Shown piece after piece: positions 36,124-43,989 of a stretch of DNA of 64,000 bases (its first letter is position 1; each line of letters opens with the position of its first letter). Below the pieces are notes generated by a model. The model ran no database searches and had not been told where the DNA came from. It saw only the letters and a program-made list of their open reading frames with translations. Position numbers and translations under genes: made by a program. Origin of the DNA: Panacagrimonas sp965216805 (GTDB lineage: Bacteria; Pseudomonadota; Gammaproteobacteria; Nevskiales; Nevskiaceae); assembly GCF_965216805.1 (NCBI RefSeq), contig NZ_CBDCGN010000002.1, forward strand, positions 682,001 to 746,000, given 5' to 3'.

Positions 36124-36212
36124 CCGGGAATCGGGAGTGGGGAGTCGGGAATCGTGAAAAACGAGCCCGCCCCGCTTTGGACGATTCCCGACTCCCGATT
36201 CCCGATTCCCGG
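36124..36212 (+). repeat. 32-bp-arm inverted repeat built of GGGAATC-type heptads
   Basis: The left arm 36124-36155 and right arm 36181-36212 are complementary at 30 of 32 positions around a 25-base loop. Both arms are made of degenerate GGGAATC/GATTCCC units, the same motif as upstream of dnaQ. The fadBA mRNA would form a very stable hairpin between the two genes. The right arm ends in GG that is part of the fadA Shine-Dalgarno sequence (GGAG 36211-36214). Confidence 0.93.
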
Positions 36213-36220
36213 AGATTCCA

Positions 36221-37381
36221 ATGACTGACGTCGTCATCGTCGATGCCATCCGCACCCCCATGGGCCGCTCCAAAGGCGGCGCCTTCCGCAATGTGCGCGC
36301 CGAAGTGCTGTCGGCGCGGCTGATGCAGGAAATGCTCAAACGCAACGCGGCACTCAAGCCCGCCGAGATCGAAGACGTGATCTGGGGCTGCGTGATCCAG
36401 ACCCTGGAGCAGGGGTTCAACATCGCCCGCAACGCCGCACTGTTGGCCGGCCTGCCGATCACCGTGCCCGGCCAGACGGTGAATCGTCTGTGCGGCTCGT
36501 CGATGACCGCCATCCACATTGCCTACGCCAACATCAAGGCCGGCATGGGCGATGCGTATCTCTGCGGCGGCGTCGAACACATGGGCCACGTGCCGATGAC
36601 GCATGGTTTCGACGGCCCCCCGGAGTTGTCGATCAACACCGCCAAGGCCTCGGCCATGATGGGCCTGACCGCGGAGATGCTGACCCAGACCCACCAGATC
36701 AGTCGCGAACAGCAGGACCAGTTTGCGCTGGCATCGCACCAGAAAGCCGCCGCCGCGTTCAAGAACGGCGAGTACGCCGGGCAGGTGGTGTCGGTGGAAG
36801 GTCACGATGCGGACGGCATCCCGGTCGTGGTGAACTCAGACGAAGTGGTGCGCGCCGACACCAACCTGGCCGACCTGGCCAAGCTCAGGCCCGCGTTCAA
36901 TCCCAAGGGTTCGGTCACCGCCGGCAACAGCTCGGCGATTTCGGACGGCGCGTCCTGCGTGCTGGTGATGAGCGCCGACAAGGCCAAGGCCCTCGGCCTG
37001 AAGCCGCTGGCCCGCATCGTGTCCACCGCGGCGTCGGGCTGCAATCCGGCCATCATGGGCATCGGCCCGGTGCCGGCCACGCAAAAGGCGCTCAAGGCGG
37101 CGGGCCTGAGCATCGACAATATCGACTACTTCGAATTGAACGAGGCGTTCGCCGCGCAGTCGCTGGCGGTGATCAAGGACCTCAAGCTCACCGAGCGCAT
37201 GGACCGCATCAACACCAAAGGCGGCGCCATCGCGCTGGGTCACCCGCTGGGATGTTCCGGCGCCCGCATCACCGGCGCGCTGGCCCATGTGCTCAACGAG
37301 AAGAATGCGCAGTTCGGGGTGGCCACCATGTGCATCGGCATGGGCCAGGGCGTGGCCACCGTGCTGGAGCGTATGCACTGA
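36221..37381 (+). CDS. fadA: Acetyl-CoA acyltransferase (3-ketoacyl-CoA thiolase)
   Basis: The 386-residue thiolase catalyses the last step of beta-oxidation and forms a complex with FadB. Catalytic residues are the nucleophile C91 (NRLCGSSM), a histidine in GHPLGCSGAR and C371 (CIGMGQG). The NEAF loop is present (FELNEAFAAQ). GGAG lies six bases before ATG 36221, at the foot of the intergenic hairpin. A strong terminator follows. Confidence 0.97.
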   Translation: MTDVVIVDAIRTPMGRSKGGAFRNVRAEVLSARLMQEMLKRNAALKPAEIEDVIWGCVIQTLEQGFNIARNAALLAGLPITVPGQTVNRLCGSSMTAIHIAYANIKAGMGDAYLCGGVEHMGHVPMTHGFDGPPELSINTAKASAMMGLTAEMLTQTHQISREQQDQFALASHQKAAAAFKNGEYAGQVVSVEGHDADGIPVVVNSDEVVRADTNLADLAKLRPAFNPKGSVTAGNSSAISDGASCVLVMSADKAKALGLKPLARIVSTAASGCNPAIMGIGPVPATQKALKAAGLSIDNIDYFELNEAFAAQSLAVIKDLKLTERMDRINTKGGAIALGHPLGCSGARITGALAHVLNEKNAQFGVATMCIGMGQGVATVLERMH

Positions 37382-37401
37382 CGACCCGACCGGCCGTTAT
37401 C

Positions 37402-37434
37402 AGCGGGGCCGGCGGTACGCGGCCCCGCTTTTTT
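37402..37434 (+). terminator. Rho-independent terminator after fadA
   Basis: AGCGGGGCC (37402-37410) pairs with GGCCCCGCT (37421-37429), followed by a run of T. It lies 20 bases after the fadA stop. Confidence 0.87.
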
Positions 37435-37499
37435 GTGGACGCCGCCGCCGCGTTGTCCGGCTTGGCCGCACAGTTTCGCTAACATTTGAAAACTGAGTG

Positions 37500-37531
37500 G
37501 GGCGCCACCTCGGGCGCCCACATTACGAGGT
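37500..37531 (+). promoter_or_regulatory. Possible SD-sequestering pseudoknot in the aminotransferase leader
   Basis: GGGCGCC (37500-37506) pairs with GGCGCCC (37513-37519) around the loop ACCTCG (37507-37512). That loop is the exact complement of CGAGGT (37526-37531), which contains the Shine-Dalgarno sequence of the following gene. Hairpin plus loop-SD pairing would be an H-type pseudoknot that hides the ribosome binding site, as in several small riboswitches. No known riboswitch class is recognised. Confidence 0.4.
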
Positions 37532-37536
37532 GTGTC

Positions 37537-38775
37537 ATGTCTGCTTTGCCGATGTCGGTCACCCGCAAGACCTTCGATCAGGTCATGGTTCCCAACTACG
37601 CGCCCAACGAGATCGTCCCGGTGCGCGGCGAGGGTGTACGCCTGTGGGACCAGCAGGGTCGCGAGTACCTGGATTTCGCCTGTGGCATCGCGGTGACCGG
37701 CCTGGGCCACTGCCATCCCAAATTGGTCGCCGCGCTGACTGCGCAGGCCAACAGGCTGTGGCACGTGTCCAACGTCATGACCAATGAGCCGGCCTTGCGC
37801 CTGGCCCAGCGCCTGACCGAGCTGAGCTTTGCCAGCAAGGTGTTCTTCGCCAACAGCGGTTCGGAAGCCAACGAAGCGGCGTTCAAACTGGCGCGCAAGC
37901 ATGCGTCGCTGCATCACGCACCGGACAAGCGCGAGATCATCGCCTTCCACAACGCCTTTCACGGTCGCACCCTGTTCGCGGTTAGCGTCGGTGGACAGGC
38001 CAAGTACACGCAGGGTTTCGAGCCGTTGCCCGGCGGCATTACCCATCTGCCGTTCAACGATCTGTCCGCGCTGGAGCAGGCCATATCGGCCAAGACCTGC
38101 GCGGTGGTGATGGAGCCGGTGCAAGGCGAAGGTGGCGTGACGCCGGCCACCCGAGAATTCGCGCTCGGCGTGCGCCGCTTGTGCACCCAACACCAGGCTT
38201 TGCTGATCTACGACGAAGTACAGACCGGCAACGGGCGCAGCGGCACCTTCTTCGCCCATGAGCAGTACGGCGTGGTGCCGGACGTGCTGACCACCGCCAA
38301 GGGCCTGGGCGGCGGATTTCCGGTGGCGGCGATGCTGACCACCGACGATCTGGCGGCCAGCCTGGGTTTCGGCACCCATGGGTCCACTTATGGCGGCAAC
38401 CCGCTGGCCACCGCGGTGGCGCTGGCGGCGGTCGAGGAAATCGCCAGGCCCGAGACTCTGGCCAACGTCGCTGCGCGTGGCGAGCAACTGCGTCGCGGGG
38501 TGTCGGAACTGGCCGGGCGGTACGGCCTGTTCGAAGAGCTGCGCGGGCTTGGGCTGCTGTTGGGCGCGCCGATGAGCGCGGCCTGGCGCGGCCGTGCCAA
38601 GGACGTGGTCACGGCCTGCCTGCGCCACGGGCTGTGGACGCTGGTTGCCGGCCCCGAGGTGGTGCGCATGGCGCCGTCGCTGCTGATAACCGAAGCGGAA
38701 ATGGCCGAGGGTCTGCGCCGCATGGATGCCGCCTGTGCGGAGTTGGCGGCGCTGCCGCGTGTGTCGAACGGCTGA
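37537..38775 (+). CDS. argD: Acetylornithine/succinylornithine aminotransferase (class III PLP)
   Basis: The 412-residue PLP enzyme belongs to the ArgD/AstC group. Landmarks are the N-terminal YLDFACGIAVTGLGHCHPKL, ANSGSEANEAAFKLAR for cofactor phosphate binding, EPVQGEGGV, the DEVQTGNGRSG aspartate and Lys255 (TTAKGLGGGF), which binds PLP. It acts in arginine synthesis or in arginine degradation by the AST pathway; no other arg or ast gene is adjacent, so the two cannot be separated. ATG 37537 has GAGG six bases upstream. Confidence 0.88.
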   Translation: MSALPMSVTRKTFDQVMVPNYAPNEIVPVRGEGVRLWDQQGREYLDFACGIAVTGLGHCHPKLVAALTAQANRLWHVSNVMTNEPALRLAQRLTELSFASKVFFANSGSEANEAAFKLARKHASLHHAPDKREIIAFHNAFHGRTLFAVSVGGQAKYTQGFEPLPGGITHLPFNDLSALEQAISAKTCAVVMEPVQGEGGVTPATREFALGVRRLCTQHQALLIYDEVQTGNGRSGTFFAHEQYGVVPDVLTTAKGLGGGFPVAAMLTTDDLAASLGFGTHGSTYGGNPLATAVALAAVEEIARPETLANVAARGEQLRRGVSELAGRYGLFEELRGLGLLLGAPMSAAWRGRAKDVVTACLRHGLWTLVAGPEVVRMAPSLLITEAEMAEGLRRMDAACAELAALPRVSNG

Positions 38776-38820
38776 AACGCGATCACGCGCTGCGCCGCGT
38801 GCGAGGCGCGATCGAAAGCG

Positions 38821-40539
38821 CTAATGCGGCAGTCGCAGCCAGATCTCGGCGACGTGATCGCTGTCCAGGCGCTTGACCACCAGCTCCACCTCGCCGAGCC
38901 GCAGACGGTCGCCGATCACGGGGCGCGGGATCACGGTCTCGAAGAAGGCGGCGACGCTGCGACCCTTGGCCGCTTCGGGCACCGGCACACCGTAGGCCTC
39001 GGCCAGGGCGTCGGCGGGTGCGGACGGGTCGATCCTGAACTCGCCGTAGAAGCGTTGCTCCTCGGCAGCCGACTGCGGCCTGACCTGCGCCTGGAACAAC
39101 TTGTCGAGCTTGGGCAGTTCTTCCTGCGAGGCGAGCAGCGAGATGTAGTCGCCGGCGCGCAGATTGCCCCAGTCGCGATAGCTGATGATCTTGCCGCGAC
39201 GTGCCAGACAGACGATGCGGGAAATGTCGTCCAGCGGTAGCTGGCGCGACTTCATGCCGATCAGGGGCGACGAATCGCCGATGCGATAGCTGACGATCTC
39301 GTAGCCACGCGTGCCGGGCAGATCGAAGTCCACGCGGCGCACCAGCGCCGCCGAATCGGGAATGTTCAGACCCAGCAGTTTGGCCGCCGGCGCGATGGTC
39401 CAGCCCTGCACCACCAGCGACACCAGCACGATGAAGAACGCCACGTTGAAGAACAAACCGGCGTTCTCCACGCCGGCAAGCAGCGGATAGGTGGCGAGCA
39501 GAATCGGCACCGAACCGCGCAGACCCACCCAGGAGATGAACACCTGTTCGCGCATCGGAAAGCGGAACGGCAGCAGGCACAGCAACACCGCCAGTGGGCG
39601 CGCCGCCAGCATCAGCACCAGCGCGATCAGCATCGCCGGCACCGCGACCTGCAGCAGATCCCGTGGCGAGGCCAACAGACCCAGAATCACGAACATGCCG
39701 ATCTGCGCCATCCAGGCAACGCCGTCGTGAAAGCGCTTGATGCCGGCGATGCCGCGCACCCGGCGATTGCCCAGTTCCATGCCGGCCAGGTAGGCGGCCA
39801 GGAAGCCGCTGCCGCCGAGCAGGCCGGTGAAGCCGAAGATGAGAAAGCCGCTGAACAAGGCCATCAGCGGGTACAGCGAATCGCTCAGTTCCAGCCGGTT
39901 GAGCGCGAACGTCGCACCGCGGCCGCCCGCGATGCCGATCAGCGCGCCCAGGCCCATCTGCTGCACCAGCAGCAACAGCGAGTCGGCGAAGGAGTAGTCG
40001 GTCGGCGCCAACAGGTATTGCAGCAGCGCGATGGTGAGAAACACCGCCATCGGGTCGTTGGTGCCGGACTCGATCTCCAGCGCTGCAGTCACCCGCTCGT
40101 TGAGCTTGACCGCGCTGGTATGCAGCAGCGAGAACACCGCCGCTGCGTCGGTCGATCCCACGATGGCGCCGATCAGCATGCCCTCGGCCAGGGACAGATC
40201 GAACATCCACGCGGAGAACCCGCCGACCAACAAGGTGGTCAGCATGACGCCGACTGTGGCTAGCGTTGCCGCGGGAGCGACCGCCAGGCGGAACGAGGCA
40301 TGAGAGGTGCGCATGCCGCCGTCGAACAGCACCACCGCCAGCGCGGCAGTGCCGGCCAGACTGGCCAGACCGTAGTCGTCGAACTGCACGCCGCCGGGGC
40401 CGTCCTCGCCGGCCAGCATGCCCACGATCAGGAAGATCAGCAGCAAGGGGACGCCCAGCCGCGGCGTGATCACCGTCGCCAGGATGCTGGTGATGAACAG
40501 CGAGCCAGCGAGGAAGATCAGTTGATTGCTGAGTTCCAT
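38821..40539 (-). CDS. nhaP2: Potassium/proton antiporter NhaP2/CvrA type (CPA1)
   Basis: The 572-residue protein has about 12-13 transmembrane helices in its first 390 residues, including the CPA1 ion-site region EGMLIGAIVGSTDAAAVF and ESGTNDPMAVFL. A cytoplasmic RCK_C-like domain follows (about 400-490, RGYEIVSYRIGDSSPLIGMKS). The C-terminus has a CorC_HlyC-like transporter-associated domain (VIGDRLRLGEVELVVKRLDSDHVAEI). Such proteins export K+ or Na+ in exchange for H+ and limit cytoplasmic volume at low osmolarity. It ends 45 bases from the convergent aminotransferase gene. Confidence 0.9.
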   Translation of the reverse strand: MELSNQLIFLAGSLFITSILATVITPRLGVPLLLIFLIVGMLAGEDGPGGVQFDDYGLASLAGTAALAVVLFDGGMRTSHASFRLAVAPAATLATVGVMLTTLLVGGFSAWMFDLSLAEGMLIGAIVGSTDAAAVFSLLHTSAVKLNERVTAALEIESGTNDPMAVFLTIALLQYLLAPTDYSFADSLLLLVQQMGLGALIGIAGGRGATFALNRLELSDSLYPLMALFSGFLIFGFTGLLGGSGFLAAYLAGMELGNRRVRGIAGIKRFHDGVAWMAQIGMFVILGLLASPRDLLQVAVPAMLIALVLMLAARPLAVLLCLLPFRFPMREQVFISWVGLRGSVPILLATYPLLAGVENAGLFFNVAFFIVLVSLVVQGWTIAPAAKLLGLNIPDSAALVRRVDFDLPGTRGYEIVSYRIGDSSPLIGMKSRQLPLDDISRIVCLARRGKIISYRDWGNLRAGDYISLLASQEELPKLDKLFQAQVRPQSAAEEQRFYGEFRIDPSAPADALAEAYGVPVPEAAKGRSVAAFFETVIPRPVIGDRLRLGEVELVVKRLDSDHVAEIWLRLPH

Positions 40540-40551
40540 GCGCCCCCGCGA

Positions 40552-41352
40552 TCAGTCGGTCGCAGGGGTGTAACCGCCCGACGCCTGGCCCAGCAGCTCG
40601 ACGAAGATCGGGTGCAGTTTGGGAGTGGCCACCAGGATATTGCCGGTGCTCAGCGGATCGGGCTGGCCGTAGATTTCCGACGTGAAACCGCCGGCCTCCT
40701 GCACCAGCACCATGCCGGCCGCGATGTCCCAGGGTTTCAGGTTCAACTCCCAGAACGCGTCGAGCCGACCCGCCGCCACGTAGGCCAGGTCCAAAGCGGC
40801 CGAACCGGCGCGGCGCACGCCGGCGGTGTTGGCGACCACGCTGCGCAGCATCGGGATGTAGGCGTCCAGGTTCACCGCGCGGATCGGCACGCCGGTGCCG
40901 ATCAGCGCCTGGTCCATGTCCTTGGCGCCACTGACGCGAATCTTGCGGTTGTTCAGAGTGGCGCCCGAACCGCGGCTGGCGATGTACAGGTCCTGGGTAC
41001 AGGGCGCGTAGATCACCCCGTGTTCCAGACGCCCCTTGACCTGGATGCCGATGGACACCGCGTAGTGCGGAAAGCCGTGCAGGAAATTGGTAGTGCCGTC
41101 GAGCGGATCGACGATCCACACCACTTCGTTATCGCCGATCTTGCCGCCTTCCTCGCCCAGAATGGCATGCTGCGGATAGGCCTTGTGTACCGTATTGATG
41201 ATCTCGCGCTCGGCTCCGCGATCGACCATGGTGACGAAGTCGTTGCGGCCCTTGCGCTCGATCTGCAGTTGGGGCACGCGGTCCTGGTGGCGCATGATGA
41301 AGTTGCCCGCGCTGCGCGCGGCCGAAACGGCAATGTTGATCAAGGGATGCAT
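40552..41352 (-). CDS. suhB: Inositol monophosphatase family protein SuhB
   Basis: The 266-residue Mg2+-dependent phosphatase has metal-binding residues E67/E68 (GEEGG), D82 and D85 (VDPLDGTTNF) and a second site at KPWDIAAG. E. coli SuhB also takes part in rRNA antitermination. It lies 12 bases upstream of the antiporter gene (same strand) and is divergent from trmJ, an arrangement seen in many gammaproteobacteria. Confidence 0.95.
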   Translation of the reverse strand: MHPLINIAVSAARSAGNFIMRHQDRVPQLQIERKGRNDFVTMVDRGAEREIINTVHKAYPQHAILGEEGGKIGDNEVVWIVDPLDGTTNFLHGFPHYAVSIGIQVKGRLEHGVIYAPCTQDLYIASRGSGATLNNRKIRVSGAKDMDQALIGTGVPIRAVNLDAYIPMLRSVVANTAGVRRAGSAALDLAYVAAGRLDAFWELNLKPWDIAAGMVLVQEAGGFTSEIYGQPDPLSTGNILVATPKLHPIFVELLGQASGGYTPATD

Positions 41353-41363
41353 GACGTTAGTTT

Positions 41364-41382
41364 AAGGCACGCACCGTGCCTT
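41364..41382. promoter_or_regulatory. Perfect palindrome in the suhB-trmJ divergent region
   Basis: AAGGCACG (41364-41371) and CGTGCCTT (41375-41382) flank CAC. It lies 12 bases before the suhB start, so it could be a 5'-UTR hairpin or an operator for a dimeric repressor. No matching factor is known. Confidence 0.45.
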
Positions 41383-41460
41383 CATTCTGAGAAGCTATCC
41401 GACCCGTCCCGCTGACGACCGCCAGGCGGCCGTCCCTTTCAGAAATTTCACCAGTCCCGA

Positions 41461-42237
41461 ATGTCCGCCGCATCTCCGCTTTCAAGCGTCCGTATCGTGC
41501 TGGTGCAGCCGCAACACCCCGGCAACATCGGCGCCGCCGCGCGCGCCATGTTCACCATGGGTCTGGAGCAGCTGGTGCTGGTAAAGCCACGCCAGTTTCC
41601 CGACATTGAGGCCACCCGCCGGGCCGTCGGGGCGGAGCGCGTGCTGGAAAGCGCGCGGGTCGTCGACGACCTCGCCGAGGCACTCAAGGATTGCCACTGG
41701 TCGGTCGCCAGCTCCGCTCGGCCGCGGCACCTGGGTGACGAACCGCTGCCGCCCGCTGCCGCTGCCGAACAACTGCTGCACGCCAGCACGGCTGGCCAGG
41801 TGGCGCTGGTGTTCGGTGCCGAGCGCACCGGGCTGAGCAACGAAGAGATCGAGTTGTGCCAGGCCCAGACCCTGGTGCCCACAAATCCCGAGTATGGCTC
41901 GCTCAACCTGGCCGCCGCGGTGCAGATCTACGCCTGGGAGCTGCGCAAGGCGGCGGTGGCGCCGCCGCAGTTCTCGCTCAAGAAGGACCATCCCTGGTAT
42001 CTGCCGGCCACCCACGAGCAACTGGAGCTGTTCTTCGAACATCTGGAGCGCGTGGCCCTGGCGACCGGGTTTCTGGACCCTGCCAATCCACGCCTGCTGA
42101 TGCGCCGCCTGCGCCAACTGTTCAACCGCGCGCGGCCCGATCGCAACGAACTCAACCTGCTTCGCGGCCTGCTGACCACGGTGGAAACACCGAAGCGCCG
42201 CGGTCCACGTCCTCCGCCCCCGAGCGACTCCGCATGA
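41461..42237 (+). CDS. trmJ: tRNA (cytidine/uridine-2'-O-)-methyltransferase TrmJ
   Basis: The 258-residue SPOUT-fold enzyme methylates the 2'-OH of position 32 in several tRNAs. The knot region is visible in IVLVQPQHPGNIGAAARAM, LVFGAERTGLSNEEIELC and NPEYGSLNLAAAVQIYAWE. A helical C-terminal extension ends in a Pro-rich tail. The stop overlaps the next gene by four bases (ATGA). Confidence 0.95.
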   Translation: MSAASPLSSVRIVLVQPQHPGNIGAAARAMFTMGLEQLVLVKPRQFPDIEATRRAVGAERVLESARVVDDLAEALKDCHWSVASSARPRHLGDEPLPPAAAAEQLLHASTAGQVALVFGAERTGLSNEEIELCQAQTLVPTNPEYGSLNLAAAVQIYAWELRKAAVAPPQFSLKKDHPWYLPATHEQLELFFEHLERVALATGFLDPANPRLLMRRLRQLFNRARPDRNELNLLRGLLTTVETPKRRGPRPPPPSDSA

Positions 42238-42596
42238 ACATCCTTGTCCTGTCGCTGCTTGCCTCGAACCTGGTCCTGGCGGTCCTGCTGCTGCTGGGGT
42301 GGCACCGGTTGCGCAAGGCTTTGACGACGCTGGAAGCCCGGCAGGCGCAGCTCGATGGCGCCGCCGAACCCGCATTGATGCAAATGGCGCAGGACGCCTG
42401 CCCGACCCTGAGCATCCGCATCCTCAACCCGGTGGAGCTGGCGGTGCAGAAGCACTGGGCTGCCGGGGCGCTGGGTCGGCTCACCCCCGGCCTGCTGCGC
42501 CAGATCGTGGGCCGCGAGGCCGCCAGAATTGTCGCGCTGGAGCTGCCCAGGTACGGTGCCCAGGCCGAGATTCGCGTGGTCGACGCGCGTGGCTGA
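42234..42596 (+). CDS. Hypothetical membrane-anchored protein
   Basis: The 120-residue protein has an N-terminal membrane segment (about 3-22, ILVLSLLASNLVLAVLLLLGW). The soluble part contains SIRILNPVELAVQKHWAAGALGRLTPGLLRQIV and ends ARG. No named family is recognised. The start is ATG 42234 in an ATGA overlap with trmJ, and its stop overlaps the next start by eight bases, so three genes are co-translated. Confidence 0.72.
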   Translation: MNILVLSLLASNLVLAVLLLLGWHRLRKALTTLEARQAQLDGAAEPALMQMAQDACPTLSIRILNPVELAVQKHWAAGALGRLTPGLLRQIVGREAARIVALELPRYGAQAEIRVVDARG

Positions 42597-43113
42597 GCTG
42601 CTCGCCAGTCTGCTGCTGACGATGGCTCTGGCGGGGCTGGGAGCGGGGCTGTGGTCGCTGCATCGGCGCGCGCAGAGACTGCTGGCCGCGGTACGCCGTC
42701 GCCGGTTTCAGGCGGCCGAGGCGCGGCGGCTGTCGCGCGCGCAGGAACAGCTCGCGCAGGCGCAGCGCCTGTCGGAAACAGCGGTGTCCGGTAGCGCCCA
42801 CCTGGTGCGTGCGGTGCATCACGGCATCGCCGCGATCCCCTTCGGCATACTCGAAGCGATCCCGGTCACGCGCGACACCACCCGCATCGTGCACAAGACG
42901 CACGATCTGATCGCCGGCGCGGTGTACGACACGATCCAGGCAATCAATCGCGGAGTGGGCTCGGGCTTGCGCCATGGACTGCACCACAAGCCGCAGGCCT
43001 CGTCGCCTGATGCCCATGCCCCCGCCTCGGACATGCGCGTCGGTCGTGCGCCGGGCATCAGGCCCGATCCGCCAAAATCCCCGCCGGGTCTGCCGGGGCC
43101 GGGTCGGCGGTAG
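42589..43113 (+). CDS. Hypothetical membrane-anchored protein
   Basis: The 174-residue protein starts at GTG 42589. It has one N-terminal transmembrane helix (about 2-22), a basic coiled-coil-like stretch (RRFQAAEARRLSRAQEQLAQAQRL is inside residues 35-62) and a central region with FGILEAIPVTRDTTRIVHKTHD. The C-terminal 40 residues are Pro/Gly-rich and low in complexity. No family is recognised. It overlaps the preceding gene by eight bases and lies 31 bases before cysE. Confidence 0.65.
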   Translation: MAELLASLLLTMALAGLGAGLWSLHRRAQRLLAAVRRRRFQAAEARRLSRAQEQLAQAQRLSETAVSGSAHLVRAVHHGIAAIPFGILEAIPVTRDTTRIVHKTHDLIAGAVYDTIQAINRGVGSGLRHGLHHKPQASSPDAHAPASDMRVGRAPGIRPDPPKSPPGLPGPGRR

Positions 43114-43144
43114 AATCGGTGTCCGTTTCTATCGGCGAAGCGCC

Positions 43145-43945
43145 ATGCTGTCCCGCATCCGAGAAGACATCCGCAGCGTTTTCGCGCGCGACCCCGCCGC
43201 GCGCAGCGTTTGGGAAGTCCTGACCTGTTATCCCGGGCTGCACGCGGTGTGGGGTCACCGGGTCAGTCATTGGCTGTGGTTGCGCGGCCTGCGCTGGCTG
43301 GCGCGACTCAACTCGCACATCGCGCGATGGCTGACCGGCATCGAGATCCATCCCGGCGCGCGCATCGGCCATCGCCTGTTCATCGACCATGGCATGGGCG
43401 TGGTGATCGGCGAAACCGCAGAGATCGGCGACGACGTCACCCTCTACCACGGCGTCACCCTGGGTGGCGTGAGCTGGAACAAGGGCAAGCGCCATCCTAC
43501 CCTGGGCAACAACGTGGTGGTGGGCGCCGGCGCCAAGATTCTCGGTCCCTTCACCGTGGGCGAAGGCGCGCGCGTCGGTTCCAACTCGGTCGTGGTCAAG
43601 GAAGTGCCGCCCGGGGCGACCGTGGTCGGGATCCCGGCGCGCATCGTCGCGGAGAACCGCGAGCCGTCGCAGGCCTTTGCTGCCGCCGCCAAAAAACTCG
43701 GCTTCGACGCCTACGGCCTGACCCGCGATATGACCGACCCGGTGGCCAATGCCTTCGCCGGCCTCGCCGAACATATCGACCAGCTCGACGAACGGTTGGT
43801 ACAGGTGTGCAAGTTCCTGCACCAGATGGACGCCCGCATGCCGGAGATGGAGCTTTCGAAATACGAGCTCCCCGACTTCTGTCGGGAGGGCAAGGTGCTG
43901 GACTCGCTGGCTTCGGGCGAATCGCGGCCGCCGCCCAAGTCCTGA
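43145..43945 (+). CDS. cysE: Serine O-acetyltransferase
   Basis: The 266-residue enzyme makes O-acetylserine for cysteine synthesis. It has the N-terminal helical domain (IREDIRSVFARDPAARS) and then a left-handed beta-helix of hexapeptide repeats (IEIHPGARIGHRLFIDHGMG, GETAEIGDDVTLYHGVTLGG), followed by a C-terminal extension. The HPTLGNNVVVGAGAKILGP block is characteristic of CysE. A cysteine desulfurase gene follows 44 bases later, consistent with cysteine metabolism. Confidence 0.95.
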   Translation: MLSRIREDIRSVFARDPAARSVWEVLTCYPGLHAVWGHRVSHWLWLRGLRWLARLNSHIARWLTGIEIHPGARIGHRLFIDHGMGVVIGETAEIGDDVTLYHGVTLGGVSWNKGKRHPTLGNNVVVGAGAKILGPFTVGEGARVGSNSVVVKEVPPGATVVGIPARIVAENREPSQAFAAAAKKLGFDAYGLTRDMTDPVANAFAGLAEHIDQLDERLVQVCKFLHQMDARMPEMELSKYELPDFCREGKVLDSLASGESRPPPKS

Positions 43946-43989
43946 CCTGAAGGTTGCCGCGGCGATCCGCCCTGAGGCGCACTACGACG

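Noticed and set aside
38783..41119. 778-codon open frame on the minus strand across nhaP2 and suhB
   Set aside because: It overlaps both genes in another frame and reads as low-complexity Arg/Gly/Ala sequence; the NhaP2 and SuhB frames carry all family motifs.
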